Source: JALOAT01 sp041685115 (GTDB taxonomy: Bacteria; Pseudomonadota; Gammaproteobacteria; Thiohalomonadales; Thiohalomonadaceae). From it: DNA of 64,000 nt. The translations under genes were made by a program, and so were the position numbers. Shown in pieces: positions 39,497 to 46,429 of this stretch (the stretch's first letter is position 1; each line of letters starts with the position of its first letter). The notes under the pieces are model-generated. The model saw only the letters and a list, made by a program, of their open reading frames with translations. It made no database searches and was not told the origin of the DNA. The stretch is taken from positions 8,307 through 72,306 of the forward strand of contig JAWLGK010000019.1 of NCBI GenBank assembly GCA_041685115.1, written 5' to 3'.

Positions 39497-40285
39497 TTAG
39501 AAGAACGTGCCGTCGATGGGGGACGAGGCGCTCGCATAGCGCTTGCGCGGCATGCGTCCGGCGAGGAAGGCCTCGCGCCCGGCCTCGATGGCCTTTTTCA
39601 TGGCCGAGGCCATGAGCACCGGATTTTTCGCCTCGGCGATGGCGGTGTTCATGAGCACGCCGTCGCAGCCCAGTTCCATGGCCACGGCGGCGTCCGACGC
39701 GGTACCCACACCCGCATCGACCAGGATGGGCACCTTGGCGTTCTGCACGATCTCGACGATGTTGTAGCGGTTCTGGATGCCGAGGCCGGAGCCGATGGGT
39801 GCGGCGAGCGGCATGACCGCCACGCAGCCCATCTCTTCCAGGCGCCGCGCGATGATCGGGTCGTCGCTGGTGTAGACCATCACCTTGAAGCCGTCCTTCA
39901 CCAGCGTCTCGGCGGCCTGCAAGGTCGCGGTCACGTCGGGGTAGAGGGTCTTCTGATCGCCGAGCACCTCGAGCTTCACCAGGTCGTGGCCGTCGAGCAG
40001 TTCGCGCGCCAGCCGGCAGGTGCGCACCGCATCGTCCGCCGTGTAGCAGCCGGCGGTGTTCGGCAGGTAGGTGATCCTGGAGGGCGGCAGCACGTCGAGC
40101 AGATTGGGCTCGCCCGGGTTCTGGCCGATGTTGGTGCGACGGATGGCGACGGTCACGATCTCGGCGCCGCTCGCCTCGACGGCGCGGCGGGTCTCGTCGA
40201 AATCCTTGTACTTGCCGGTGCCCACCAGCAGGCGGGAGGAGTAGCTCTTGCCGGCGATCACCAGGGGATCGGAATGCTGTGCCAT
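39497..40285 (-). CDS. thiG: thiazole synthase
   Basis: The 262-residue ThiG builds the thiazole phosphate of thiamine from deoxyxylulose phosphate, dehydroglycine and sulfur carried on ThiS. Visible family regions are SRLLVGTGKYKDF, VAIRRTNIGQNPGEPNLLD, the Schiff-base lysine in LVKLEVLGDQKTLYPD and the phosphate site ILVDAGVGTASDAAVAMELG. thiS lies upstream on the same strand, with a 9-nt-periodic repeat in the 143-nt gap between them. No TPP riboswitch consensus was found upstream of either gene. Confidence 0.96.
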   Translation of the reverse strand: MAQHSDPLVIAGKSYSSRLLVGTGKYKDFDETRRAVEASGAEIVTVAIRRTNIGQNPGEPNLLDVLPPSRITYLPNTAGCYTADDAVRTCRLARELLDGHDLVKLEVLGDQKTLYPDVTATLQAAETLVKDGFKVMVYTSDDPIIARRLEEMGCVAVMPLAAPIGSGLGIQNRYNIVEIVQNAKVPILVDAGVGTASDAAVAMELGCDGVLMNTAIAEAKNPVLMASAMKKAIEAGREAFLAGRMPRKRYASASSPIDGTFF

Positions 40286-40320
40286 GTGGTTGCTCCAGAA
40301 AAACGGTGGGGTAAGCGATC

Positions 40321-40370
40321 AACCACGGAGGCCACGGACAACACGGAGGAGTTCATTATTTCCTCCGCGG
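40321..40370. repeat. 9-nt-periodic repeat, truncated copy 7 (CACGGAGGC type)
   Basis: The left arm 40321-40350 has CCACGGAGG/CCACGGACA/ACACGGAGG units at 9-nt spacing. The right arm is reduced to TCCTCCGCGG (40361-40370). It lies between thiG and thiS. Confidence 0.7.
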
Positions 40371-40428
40371 CTTTCGGGACCAGCGTGACTCGCGCACGGG
40401 CGGTAGGCGGGATTATAGACCCGGTAGC

Positions 40429-40629
40429 CTAACCGCCGCCGATGGCGTGGACGATTTCCACGCGATCATCAGGGTTGAAACGGTGACTGACGTAGGCGCT
40501 GCGCGGCACGATATCGAGATTCACTTCCATGGCCAGCCGCCGCCCGGTCAGACCGAGCAGTTCCACCAGCCGTTCCGCGGTGCAGTCGTCCGGGACTTCG
40601 CGGGCTTCGCCATTCACATAGATGCGCAT
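40429..40629 (-). CDS. thiS: sulfur carrier protein ThiS
   Basis: This 66-residue ubiquitin-like protein carries sulfur as a C-terminal thiocarboxylate for thiazole formation. It starts MRIYVNGEAREVP, has the hydrophobic core LVELLGLTGRRLAMEVN, and ends in GGG, consistent with the required C-terminal diglycine. A start three codons upstream (40638) is possible, but 40629 aligns with other ThiS proteins. It is divergent from tRNA-Gly, sharing an 84-bp promoter region. Confidence 0.9.
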   Translation of the reverse strand: MRIYVNGEAREVPDDCTAERLVELLGLTGRRLAMEVNLDIVPRSAYVSHRFNPDDRVEIVHAIGGG

Positions 40630-40673
40630 GGCGGGCAAGCCTACGGACCGGCGGGACGGGCGTCAACCGCAGG

Positions 40674-40702
40674 TTGAGAGCCCCCCGGGCCGGTGCTATC
40701 AT
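40674..40702 (+). promoter_or_regulatory. promoter of tRNA-Gly
   Basis: A -35 TTGAGA (40674-40679) and -10 TATCAT (40697-40702) are spaced by 17 bp and end 11 bp before the mature tRNA 5' end. This is a good sigma-70 match for a short 5' leader and would also transcribe the downstream tandem array. Confidence 0.65.
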
Positions 40703-40713
40703 CCGTGGCCCGC

Positions 40714-40787
40714 GCGGGTGTAGTTCAATGGTAGAACAGGAGCTTCCCAAGCTTCTAACGTGGGTTCGATTCCCATCACCCGCTCCA
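40714..40787 (+). tRNA. tRNA-Gly (anticodon CCC), CCA encoded
   Basis: The cloverleaf is complete. The 7-bp acceptor stem pairs GCGGGTG with CACCCGC. The D-arm is GTTCAATGGTAGAAC. The anticodon stem pairs GGAGC with GCTTC, around loop TTCCCAA (anticodon CCC at 40746-40748). The T-arm pairs GTGGG with CCCAT around TTCGATT. The discriminator T and CCA are encoded (40784-40787). It reads the glycine codon GGG. Confidence 0.95.
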
Positions 40788-41243
40788 TATACCGCAATGC
40801 ATTCTGAAAGCCCGAACGTGGGTTGACTCAGGCCTACGGCCCTCGCCCTCCGGGCGCCTCCGGCGTCCCGTTTCGCTCACGCGAAACGGTCGATTCCCAT
40901 CACCCGCTCCATATACCGCAATGCATTCTGAAAGCCCGAACGTGGGTTGACTCAGGCCTACGGCCTTCGCCCTCCGGGCGCCTTCGGCGTCCCGTTTCGC
41001 TCAGGCGAAACGGTCGATTCCCATCACCCGCCCATTTAGTTTCATCTCCCTCTGAAAGCGCGAACGTGGGTTGACTCGGGCCAGACGGCCCTCGCCCTCC
41101 GGGCGCCTCCGGCGTCCCGCGTTTCGCTTTCGCGAAACGGTCGATTCCCATCACCCGCTCCATTTAGTTCCATCACCCGCTGAAAGCCCGAACGTGGGTT
41201 GACTCGGGCCTGCGGCCTTCGGGCGCCTTCGCTCGATTCCCGT
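40788..41243 (+). repeat. tandem array of tRNA-Gly 3'-end units with hairpin inserts
   Basis: Four units follow the tRNA. Each repeats the tRNA sequence ACGTGGGTT, then an insert, then CGATTCCCATCACCCGC(T)CCA, the tRNA 3' end from inside the T-loop to CCA. T-arm starts are at 40818, 40942, 41066 and 41194, giving periods of 124, 124 and 128. Inserts are 66, 66, 69 and 33 nt (40825-40890, 40949-41014, 41073-41141, 41201-41233). They are GC-rich and contain nested palindromes, including GTTTCGC...GCGAAAC. Unit 4 is decayed and its tail diverges. Linkers share CTGAAAGC-CGAAC. No protein is encoded. Layout recalls the tyrT/rtT repeats of E. coli. Confidence 0.9.
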
Positions 41244-41312
41244 CACTGTTCATTCTTCCGGCCGCGCTTGTCACGTAGGCGCTGCGCGCCAACATGACCT
41301 ACGACATTTGGT

Positions 41313-41343
41313 ATTCCTCTGCGATCTCTGTGGCTCTGTGTTG
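41313..41343. repeat. half copy of the 9-nt-periodic repeat (copy 8, CTCTGTG type)
   Basis: CCTCTGCGA, TCTCTGTGG and CTCTGTGTT follow each other at 9-nt spacing, like the right arm of copy 6. No left arm is seen upstream. The rest of 41244-41397 holds no gene. Confidence 0.6.
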
Positions 41344-41397
41344 AATGGGTGTCGTCTTTCACCCGCGCACGTTAACCCGCACTGCGACCGGTGCGGC

Positions 41398-42261
41398 TTA
41401 CACGTCGACGCCAATCACGGCCTTCAGTAGCCAGCCGATGCCGAAGGAGATCGCGGCCACGCCCACGGAAATGGCGGCCATCTTGGCGAAGCGCGGCAGG
41501 AAGGCGACCTCCTTGGCCACCGCGATATAGAACGTATAACCGGCGATGATCAGCACCGACGACGCCAGCATGACACCGAGCGCCATGAAGACGTTGTCGA
41601 GCAGGAAATACGGCGCGACCAGGACGACTACGGTGAGCAGGTACGCCACCCCCGTATAGAGCGCCGATTTGAGTGGGTCCGTGTCCTCGTCGTTACCCTC
41701 CTGAGCCGAGAGATAGCCCGAACTCGCCATGGACAGCGAGGCGGCGATACCCATGATGAGACCGGTCACGGCAATGAGCCCGCTGTTGGCAAACGCCAGG
41801 GTCAGGCCCGCCAGGGTGCCGGTCAGCTCCACCAGGGCATCGTTGAGTCCGAGTACGATGGCGCCCGCATAGGCGAGCCGTTCGTCGTTAAGGAGATCCA
41901 CCAGCGCCTTTTCGTGGCGCTTTTCGTCCTCGCCGATGGCCGCCACCTGCGGGAATTCACTGGCCACTTCGTGGTAGAAGGTCTGCGCGCGATCCTCGCC
42001 GCCCTCCATGAGCTTCAGCGCGAACGACAAGCCGAACACGCGCGCCAGCAACACGTACCAGCCCACCAACCAGCGCCGCGGCGCCACCTCCTGCCCGGTG
42101 ATGGAGCGCCACACCTCGTAATGACGGTATTCGTCCTGGGCCACGGTTTCCAGCACCTTGCGGTTGCGCTCGTCGCGACTGAGCGCCGCGAGCCGCCGGT
42201 AAATGAGGTGCTCGGTATGCTCCGAGCGCTGCTGGGCCAGGATGCGTGAATGGAGTTGCAT
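41398..42261 (-). CDS. ferritin-like/VIT1 fusion, membrane-bound ferritin MbfA-type iron/manganese transporter
   Basis: This 287-residue protein joins an N-terminal rubrerythrin/ferritin-like domain (about 1-125) to a CCC1/VIT1 membrane domain with about five helices (130-287). Metal-ligand pairs are visible: E-H in RSEHTEHLIYRRL, ETVAQDEYRHYEVW and GEDEKRHEKAL. The VIT1 part has GLNDALVELTGTLAGLTLAF and MGIAASLSMASSGYLSAQ. Family members such as MbfA export iron under iron excess or oxidative stress. An A/G-rich ribosome site (AAAGGGGA) precedes the ATG at 42261. It is monocistronic, facing the tRNA array with its 3' end. Confidence 0.82.
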   Translation of the reverse strand: MQLHSRILAQQRSEHTEHLIYRRLAALSRDERNRKVLETVAQDEYRHYEVWRSITGQEVAPRRWLVGWYVLLARVFGLSFALKLMEGGEDRAQTFYHEVASEFPQVAAIGEDEKRHEKALVDLLNDERLAYAGAIVLGLNDALVELTGTLAGLTLAFANSGLIAVTGLIMGIAASLSMASSGYLSAQEGNDEDTDPLKSALYTGVAYLLTVVVLVAPYFLLDNVFMALGVMLASSVLIIAGYTFYIAVAKEVAFLPRFAKMAAISVGVAAISFGIGWLLKAVIGVDV

Positions 42262-42315
42262 AGACGTCCCCTTTCCGACCTGTCACCAGCTTACCCGACT
42301 TGGGCGGTTAGCGGG

Positions 42316-42337
42316 CCCTCCCCCGGCCAGGGGAGGG
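42316..42337 (-). terminator. hairpin after the lipoprotein gene
   Basis: CCCTCCCC and GGGGAGGG pair perfectly around a 6-nt loop, 30 nt past the stop of the lipoprotein gene on the minus strand. No T-run follows. The sequence belongs to the general CTCCC/GGGAG class of repeats also seen near 56 kb and 59.4 kb. Confidence 0.45.
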
Positions 42338-42366
42338 CTTGGGGCGATGAGTCTTGCCAAGGGTCC

Positions 42367-43497
42367 TTAGCGTGCGAGCAGGATCGCTCCGTACAGCCGC
42401 TTATTGGCACTTCCCGGCTCGACGCCTGAGCAGGCCATAAAGAGCTTGCCGGTGTTATTGGCGTTCGCATCGATGGCGCAGCCAATGTTTGTGGAAGGGC
42501 CTACCGTTAGCGTGCCTGTCCAGAGGCTGTCGATGGGAGCGTTTTGGGCGTCCTTGGCGTTGCTGGTAAGACTGAATTGGTCTCCAGTCATGCCCCCCGC
42601 TTTTTTGGCACCCGTCTCGGGGTCGATCTCGTTCAAGGTCCAGGTACCGTTCACCGCGCTGGCAGCGACATACATGACCTCGTGTCCGGTGCCGTCACCT
42701 CCCTTGAACACAAGGCCGATGTAATCGCCATTGGCGGCGGCGATATTTGTCAGGCCGTTACCCGTCGGCAGTGCGAAAACGCGCTCAGAGTCGGTTGCTC
42801 CCGACACTTGCGGGAGTTCGACGCGCACGATGAGGCCACCGGTCGCCGTCAGATAGGCGTCGACCGTGACCGGATTTCCGCCTCCGCCGCTGGCGTCGGC
42901 AAAGTTTTCCACCGCACCCAATTGGCACGTCAGTCCAGAAGGCGCTTGCGGCGGCTCGGTCAACGCGCCGGTCTGTTCGTTCTGATAAAGCTTCGTATCG
43001 AGGGTGCTGGACGAGGCGTTGCCGGCGATGTTGTTCAGCTCGATCTGGCCAAAGAGCGATGCGGTGCTGAAGTCGACGCCGCTCTCTCTTTCGACCTCGA
43101 TGTAGACCGAATTGGCCTTGCGGCCCTCATTGGCTGGGGTGGGGCACTCACCCGCGGCCACCATCGGGATCAGCTCATCGTCCGGGTGAACCACCATGGC
43201 ATAGCCGGGCACCTCGAGACCATAGGTAACGTCGCCCGCCCTTGGACCGCTGGCGCCCGACACGGAAGTAAAGGTGATCTTCTTGAGACCGCTTGCCAGA
43301 TCCGCGTGGTTGCAGTTGAGTGTTGCGTTCTCAGTCGATTCGGAGATCGTGCACGAACCGTCACTGCGGAAAGTGGCATCCCAGCGGGAGCCCGCGCCTT
43401 GATATGACGTGGCCCCGGCTGACCCGCCACTATCGTTGCATCCGCTGACGAGCACCGCCGCGATCGCGGCGCCAAGCACGTGCCTGGCGTTTTTCAT
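42367..43497 (-). CDS. lipoprotein of unknown function
   Basis: I do not recognise the family. The 376-residue product starts MKNARHVLGAAIAAVLVSGC, a lipoprotein signal with lipobox LVSGC (Cys20). A Gly/Ser-rich linker follows. The body is rich in Thr, Asn, Gly and beta-strand-like segments with four more cysteines (in CTISES, CNHADL, ECPTPA and TCQLGA) and a late pair in NIGCAIDAN and FMACSGV that could form disulfides. It has no enzyme motif. AGGAAG before ATG 43497 supports this start over one 5 codons upstream. It stands alone between mbfA-like and the cytochrome operon and diverges from the latter. Confidence 0.6.
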   Translation of the reverse strand: MKNARHVLGAAIAAVLVSGCNDSGGSAGATSYQGAGSRWDATFRSDGSCTISESTENATLNCNHADLASGLKKITFTSVSGASGPRAGDVTYGLEVPGYAMVVHPDDELIPMVAAGECPTPANEGRKANSVYIEVERESGVDFSTASLFGQIELNNIAGNASSSTLDTKLYQNEQTGALTEPPQAPSGLTCQLGAVENFADASGGGGNPVTVDAYLTATGGLIVRVELPQVSGATDSERVFALPTGNGLTNIAAANGDYIGLVFKGGDGTGHEVMYVAASAVNGTWTLNEIDPETGAKKAGGMTGDQFSLTSNAKDAQNAPIDSLWTGTLTVGPSTNIGCAIDANANNTGKLFMACSGVEPGSANKRLYGAILLAR

Positions 43498-43702
43498 GGT
43501 TCTTCCTCCCACTGAATGGACACCGTGGAATTATTGCGACTCCGCCGCAGCCCATAGGAAAACGGCTGGATCCGTCCAGCGGGTAGGAACCGTTCCTATG
43601 CTTGGCGCCTGTGCCCGCCGAGCGAAAGGCACGAGCTTGAGCGTTCAGTTTGGCTTCAGACTCGCCCGCTAACCTCTCCGCAAGCTTTCAGGAGAGACCG
43701 CC

Positions 43703-44260
43703 ATGACCAACGAAGTGAAGGTGTGGGACCTGTTCGTACGGGTGTTTCACTGGTCCCTGGTGGGCGCGTTTGCGGTGGCGTGGTTCAGTGAAGACGTCGA
43801 GCGTCTGCATGTGCTCGCCGGCTACACGGTTGCGGGGCTGGTGGTGAGTCGCATCGTGTGGGGCTTCACCGGCTCGCGTCATGCGCGCTTCAGCGATTTC
43901 GTGCCCACGCCCGGCGAATTCATCGATTACATGAAGGCCATGCTGCGCGGCCGTCCGCCCCACTACACCGGTCACAACCCCGCAGGCGGCGCCATGATCA
44001 TCGCGCTGCTCGCGAGCCTGCTGTTCACCGCACTGTCCGGGATCGCCACCTATGGCAGCGAGGGCAAAGGTCCGCTCACCGACCTGATGTTTTCGCTTGG
44101 CGACGGCGCCGGGGCGGCCATTGAGGACGTGCACGAATTCTTCGCCAATCTGACTGTTCTGCTCGTGGCCTTGCACGTGGCCGGTGTGATCGCCGGAAGC
44201 GTGTTGCATCGCGAGAACCTGATCCGCGCCATGTTCACTGGCCGGAAACGTAACCACTGA
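43703..44260 (+). CDS. cytochrome b561-type membrane protein
   Basis: This 185-residue protein has four transmembrane helices and the haem-ligand histidines of the prokaryotic b561/Ni-Fe hydrogenase b-type family: FHWSLVG (helix 1), RLHVLAGY (helix 2) and ALHVAGVIAG (helix 4). The opening VKVWDLFVRVFHWSL is diagnostic. It probably moves electrons between the quinone pool and the small c-type cytochromes encoded next. Ribosome site AGGAGAG precedes ATG 43703. The DUF1924 gene begins 11 nt after its stop. First gene of a six-gene unit. Confidence 0.88.
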   Translation: MTNEVKVWDLFVRVFHWSLVGAFAVAWFSEDVERLHVLAGYTVAGLVVSRIVWGFTGSRHARFSDFVPTPGEFIDYMKAMLRGRPPHYTGHNPAGGAMIIALLASLLFTALSGIATYGSEGKGPLTDLMFSLGDGAGAAIEDVHEFFANLTVLLVALHVAGVIAGSVLHRENLIRAMFTGRKRNH

Positions 44261-44271
44261 GGAGATTGCCC

Positions 44272-44664
44272 ATGAAAAAAATATTACTGATCACTGCCGC
44301 GCTCGCCAGCGCACCAGGCTTCGCCGCCCATCCGGTGGTGGAGGAGCTCATGACCGAATACGGCGCCGGCGGCACGGCGGTATTCAGCGCCGAACAGGGC
44401 CGCGCATTGTGGAACCAGGAAAACCGCAACGGTGACGAGGTTCGCACCTGCGCGAGCTGCCATACCGCCGACCTGCGCAAGGAAGGACGGCACGCCTCGA
44501 CCGGCCGGGCCATCGGGCCGCTCGCGCCCTCGGCGGATCAGGAGCGACTGACGCAGCGCGCAGAGATCGAAAAATGGTTCGGCCGTAACTGCAAGTGGAC
44601 CTTCGGGCGCACCTGCACCCCGGAAGAAAAGGGCCATTTCCTGGCCTTCATCCAGAGCCAATAG
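44272..44664 (+). CDS. DUF1924 monoheme cytochrome c (SHP-like)
   Basis: The 130-residue periplasmic protein has a Sec signal peptide ending near GFA-AH and one haem c site, CASCH. The C-terminal RNCKWTFGRTCTPEEKGHFL, with two cysteines that may form a disulfide, is the DUF1924 signature. Proteins of this group include SHP, an oxygen-binding cytochrome, and are often found with cytochrome b561 and a diheme cytochrome as here. GAGGAG (44259-44264) supports the ATG at 44272. The DHC gene starts 10 nt after the stop. Confidence 0.85.
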   Translation: MKKILLITAALASAPGFAAHPVVEELMTEYGAGGTAVFSAEQGRALWNQENRNGDEVRTCASCHTADLRKEGRHASTGRAIGPLAPSADQERLTQRAEIEKWFGRNCKWTFGRTCTPEEKGHFLAFIQSQ

Positions 44665-44674
44665 GAGAATGCAC

Positions 44675-45250
44675 GTGAAAAAACTACTGACTGTATTTTT
44701 GATCACCGGCACCCTGGCAAGCGCCGGCGGCGCAGTGTTCTACGCCGGCGCCGCGGCCGGCGAAGACGACAAACGCATGAATCGGCGCGATGCCCGCACG
44801 ATCGTGCGCGATTTCAGACCCGTCATGAATGCCGAATACCAGAACGAATGCGGCGCCTGCCACATGGCCTACCCGCCCGGACTGCTGCCGGCGCGTTCCT
44901 GGGAGCGCATCATGGGCGGGCTGGCCGATCACTTCGGCGACAATGCGGAACTGGCACCCGAGACAGAGGCGGCGATCAAGGCGTATCTTTTGGCCAATGC
45001 CGCCGAGCGCGCCGACTCACGCCGGGCGGCCAAGTTCCTCGCCAGCATCGCCGCCAACCAGACGCCGATACGCATCACGGAGACACGCTACTTCGTGCGC
45101 AAACACGATGAGATCCCGGAGCGCATGGTGACCGGCAACCCACAGGTGAAGAGTTTCGCCAATTGCGTGACCTGCCACCGCAACGCGGAAAAGGGTGTGT
45201 TCGACGATGACGACGTGCGGATCCCTGGCTATGAACGCGCACATTTCTGA
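44675..45250 (+). CDS. diheme cytochrome c (DHC)
   Basis: The 191-residue protein has a signal peptide (LLTVFLITGTLASAGGAVF) and two haem c sites, CGACH and CVTCH, far apart (near residues 60 and 165), as in the DHC family that passes electrons to SHP. An ATG at 44669 lies only 1 nt after the AGGAG, too close for initiation. The in-frame GTG at 44675 is 7 nt away and gives the signal-peptide start MKKLLTV, so it was chosen. The end overlaps the PepSY gene by 20 nt in another frame. Confidence 0.85.
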   Translation: MKKLLTVFLITGTLASAGGAVFYAGAAAGEDDKRMNRRDARTIVRDFRPVMNAEYQNECGACHMAYPPGLLPARSWERIMGGLADHFGDNAELAPETEAAIKAYLLANAAERADSRRAAKFLASIAANQTPIRITETRYFVRKHDEIPERMVTGNPQVKSFANCVTCHRNAEKGVFDDDDVRIPGYERAHF

Positions 45251-45761
45251 CCGGTTTCGGCACACGGCGGCGGCCACCCTCCTCGCCCTCGGGCTGGCTG
45301 CGGCCGTGCTGCCGATCTCTTCCACCGCCGCGCAAGCACGCCTGTCCCTGGAGGCGATCGCGGCCAGGGCGCTCGACATGCATCCCGGTGAAACCCTCGA
45401 AGTGGAGCGGGAACGCAAGCGCGGGCGTGACGTCTACGAGGTGGAGATCCTCGATGCCGACGGCGACACGGTGTGGAAGCTGCGCTTCGACGCTGCCACC
45501 GGCGAGTTGCTGAAGGAGGAGGCCGAGCCCGCCCACGACCATGCGCGCCGCCTGCGCGAGGAGGGCAGTATCGTGGCGCTCGCCACGGTGGCGGACGCCG
45601 CCCAGCGCAAGCGTGCGGGTGAACTGCTGGAGGTCGAACTCAAGCACCGACGCGGCCATTACGTCTATGAGGTGGAGATCCTCGATGCCGAGGGTCAGGT
45701 GTGGGAACTGAAATTCGACGCGCGTGACGGCAATTTTCTGGAAGAGGAGGCGGAGCACTGA
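45231..45761 (+). CDS. exported protein with two PepSY repeats
   Basis: The 176-residue protein has a signal peptide (LLALGLAAAVLPISSTAAQA) and two PepSY-type repeats with nearly the same core: VYEVEILDADGDTVWKLRFD and VYEVEILDAEGQVWELKFD. PepSY domains are thought to be inhibitory or ligand-binding modules. Placed directly before a two-component system, it may be its periplasmic signal partner. ATG 45231 gives the signal peptide. It overlaps both neighbours (20 nt with DHC, 1 nt with the regulator), so it is translated with them. Confidence 0.82.
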   Translation: MNAHISDRFRHTAAATLLALGLAAAVLPISSTAAQARLSLEAIAARALDMHPGETLEVERERKRGRDVYEVEILDADGDTVWKLRFDAATGELLKEEAEPAHDHARRLREEGSIVALATVADAAQRKRAGELLEVELKHRRGHYVYEVEILDAEGQVWELKFDARDGNFLEEEAEH

Positions 45762-46429
45762 TGCGGCTGCTGCTGGTCGAGGATGACAAAGGATTGCGTG
45801 ACGGGCTCACGCAGGCACTGCATGGGGCGGGCTACGCGGTCGACACCGCCGACAACGGTATCGACGCGGAAGCACTCGGCCATGTGGAGCCCTACGACGC
45901 CGTCATCCTCGACCTCGGCCTGCCGCGGCGCAGCGGATTGGACGTGCTGCGCGCCTGGCGCTCCCGCGCCAACAAGGTGCCGGTGATCATCCTCACCGCA
46001 CGCGGTGCATGGCATGAAAAGGTGGACGGGTTTCAGGCCGGTTGCGACGACTATCTGGCCAAGCCCTTCCACGTGGAGGAACTGCTGGTGCGACTCGCGG
46101 CCTTGCTGCGCCGCGCCAGCGGCCAGGCCGGTGCGGCGGTCACCGTGGGCGACCTGGCCCTGGACGAGGAGCGCCAGACCGTCACCACCGCGGACGGGAC
46201 CACCCACAGCCTTACCGGCACCGAATTCCGGTTGCTGCGCTACTTCATGCTCAACGCAGGCAAGCTGCTGTCCAAGTCGCGGCTCAGCGAACACGTCTAC
46301 GAATACGACGACGACCGCGACAGCAACGTCATCGAGGTGTACGTGAACCGCCTGCGCCAGAAGCTCGGCCGCGAGTGGATCGAGACGCGGCGCGGCCAGG
46401 GCTACATCTTCCGGAAACCGGCACCGTGA
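45761..46429 (+). CDS. OmpR/PhoB-type response regulator
   Basis: The 222-residue protein has a receiver domain with acidic pocket EDD (7-9), phosphoacceptor Asp51 in VILDLGLP, the threonine of ILTARG and the lysine of LAKPF, followed by a winged-helix DNA-binding domain ending VYVNRLRQKLGREWIETRRGQGYIF. It resembles QseB/PmrA regulators. It is coupled by 1-nt overlaps to the PepSY gene upstream and the kinase downstream. The likely target is its own operon, but no direct-repeat operator could be assigned. Confidence 0.92.
   Translation: MRLLLVEDDKGLRDGLTQALHGAGYAVDTADNGIDAEALGHVEPYDAVILDLGLPRRSGLDVLRAWRSRANKVPVIILTARGAWHEKVDGFQAGCDDYLAKPFHVEELLVRLAALLRRASGQAGAAVTVGDLALDEERQTVTTADGTTHSLTGTEFRLLRYFMLNAGKLLSKSRLSEHVYEYDDDRDSNVIEVYVNRLRQKLGREWIETRRGQGYIFRKPAP

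Noticed and set aside
40630..40713. TPP riboswitch upstream of thiS
   Set aside because: No THI-box words such as CTGAGA were found on the minus strand, and the gap is filled by the divergent tRNA promoter.
40788..41243. CRISPR array
   Set aside because: Repeated parts are tRNA 3' ends with near-identical inserts, no variable spacers of constant size, and no cas genes nearby.
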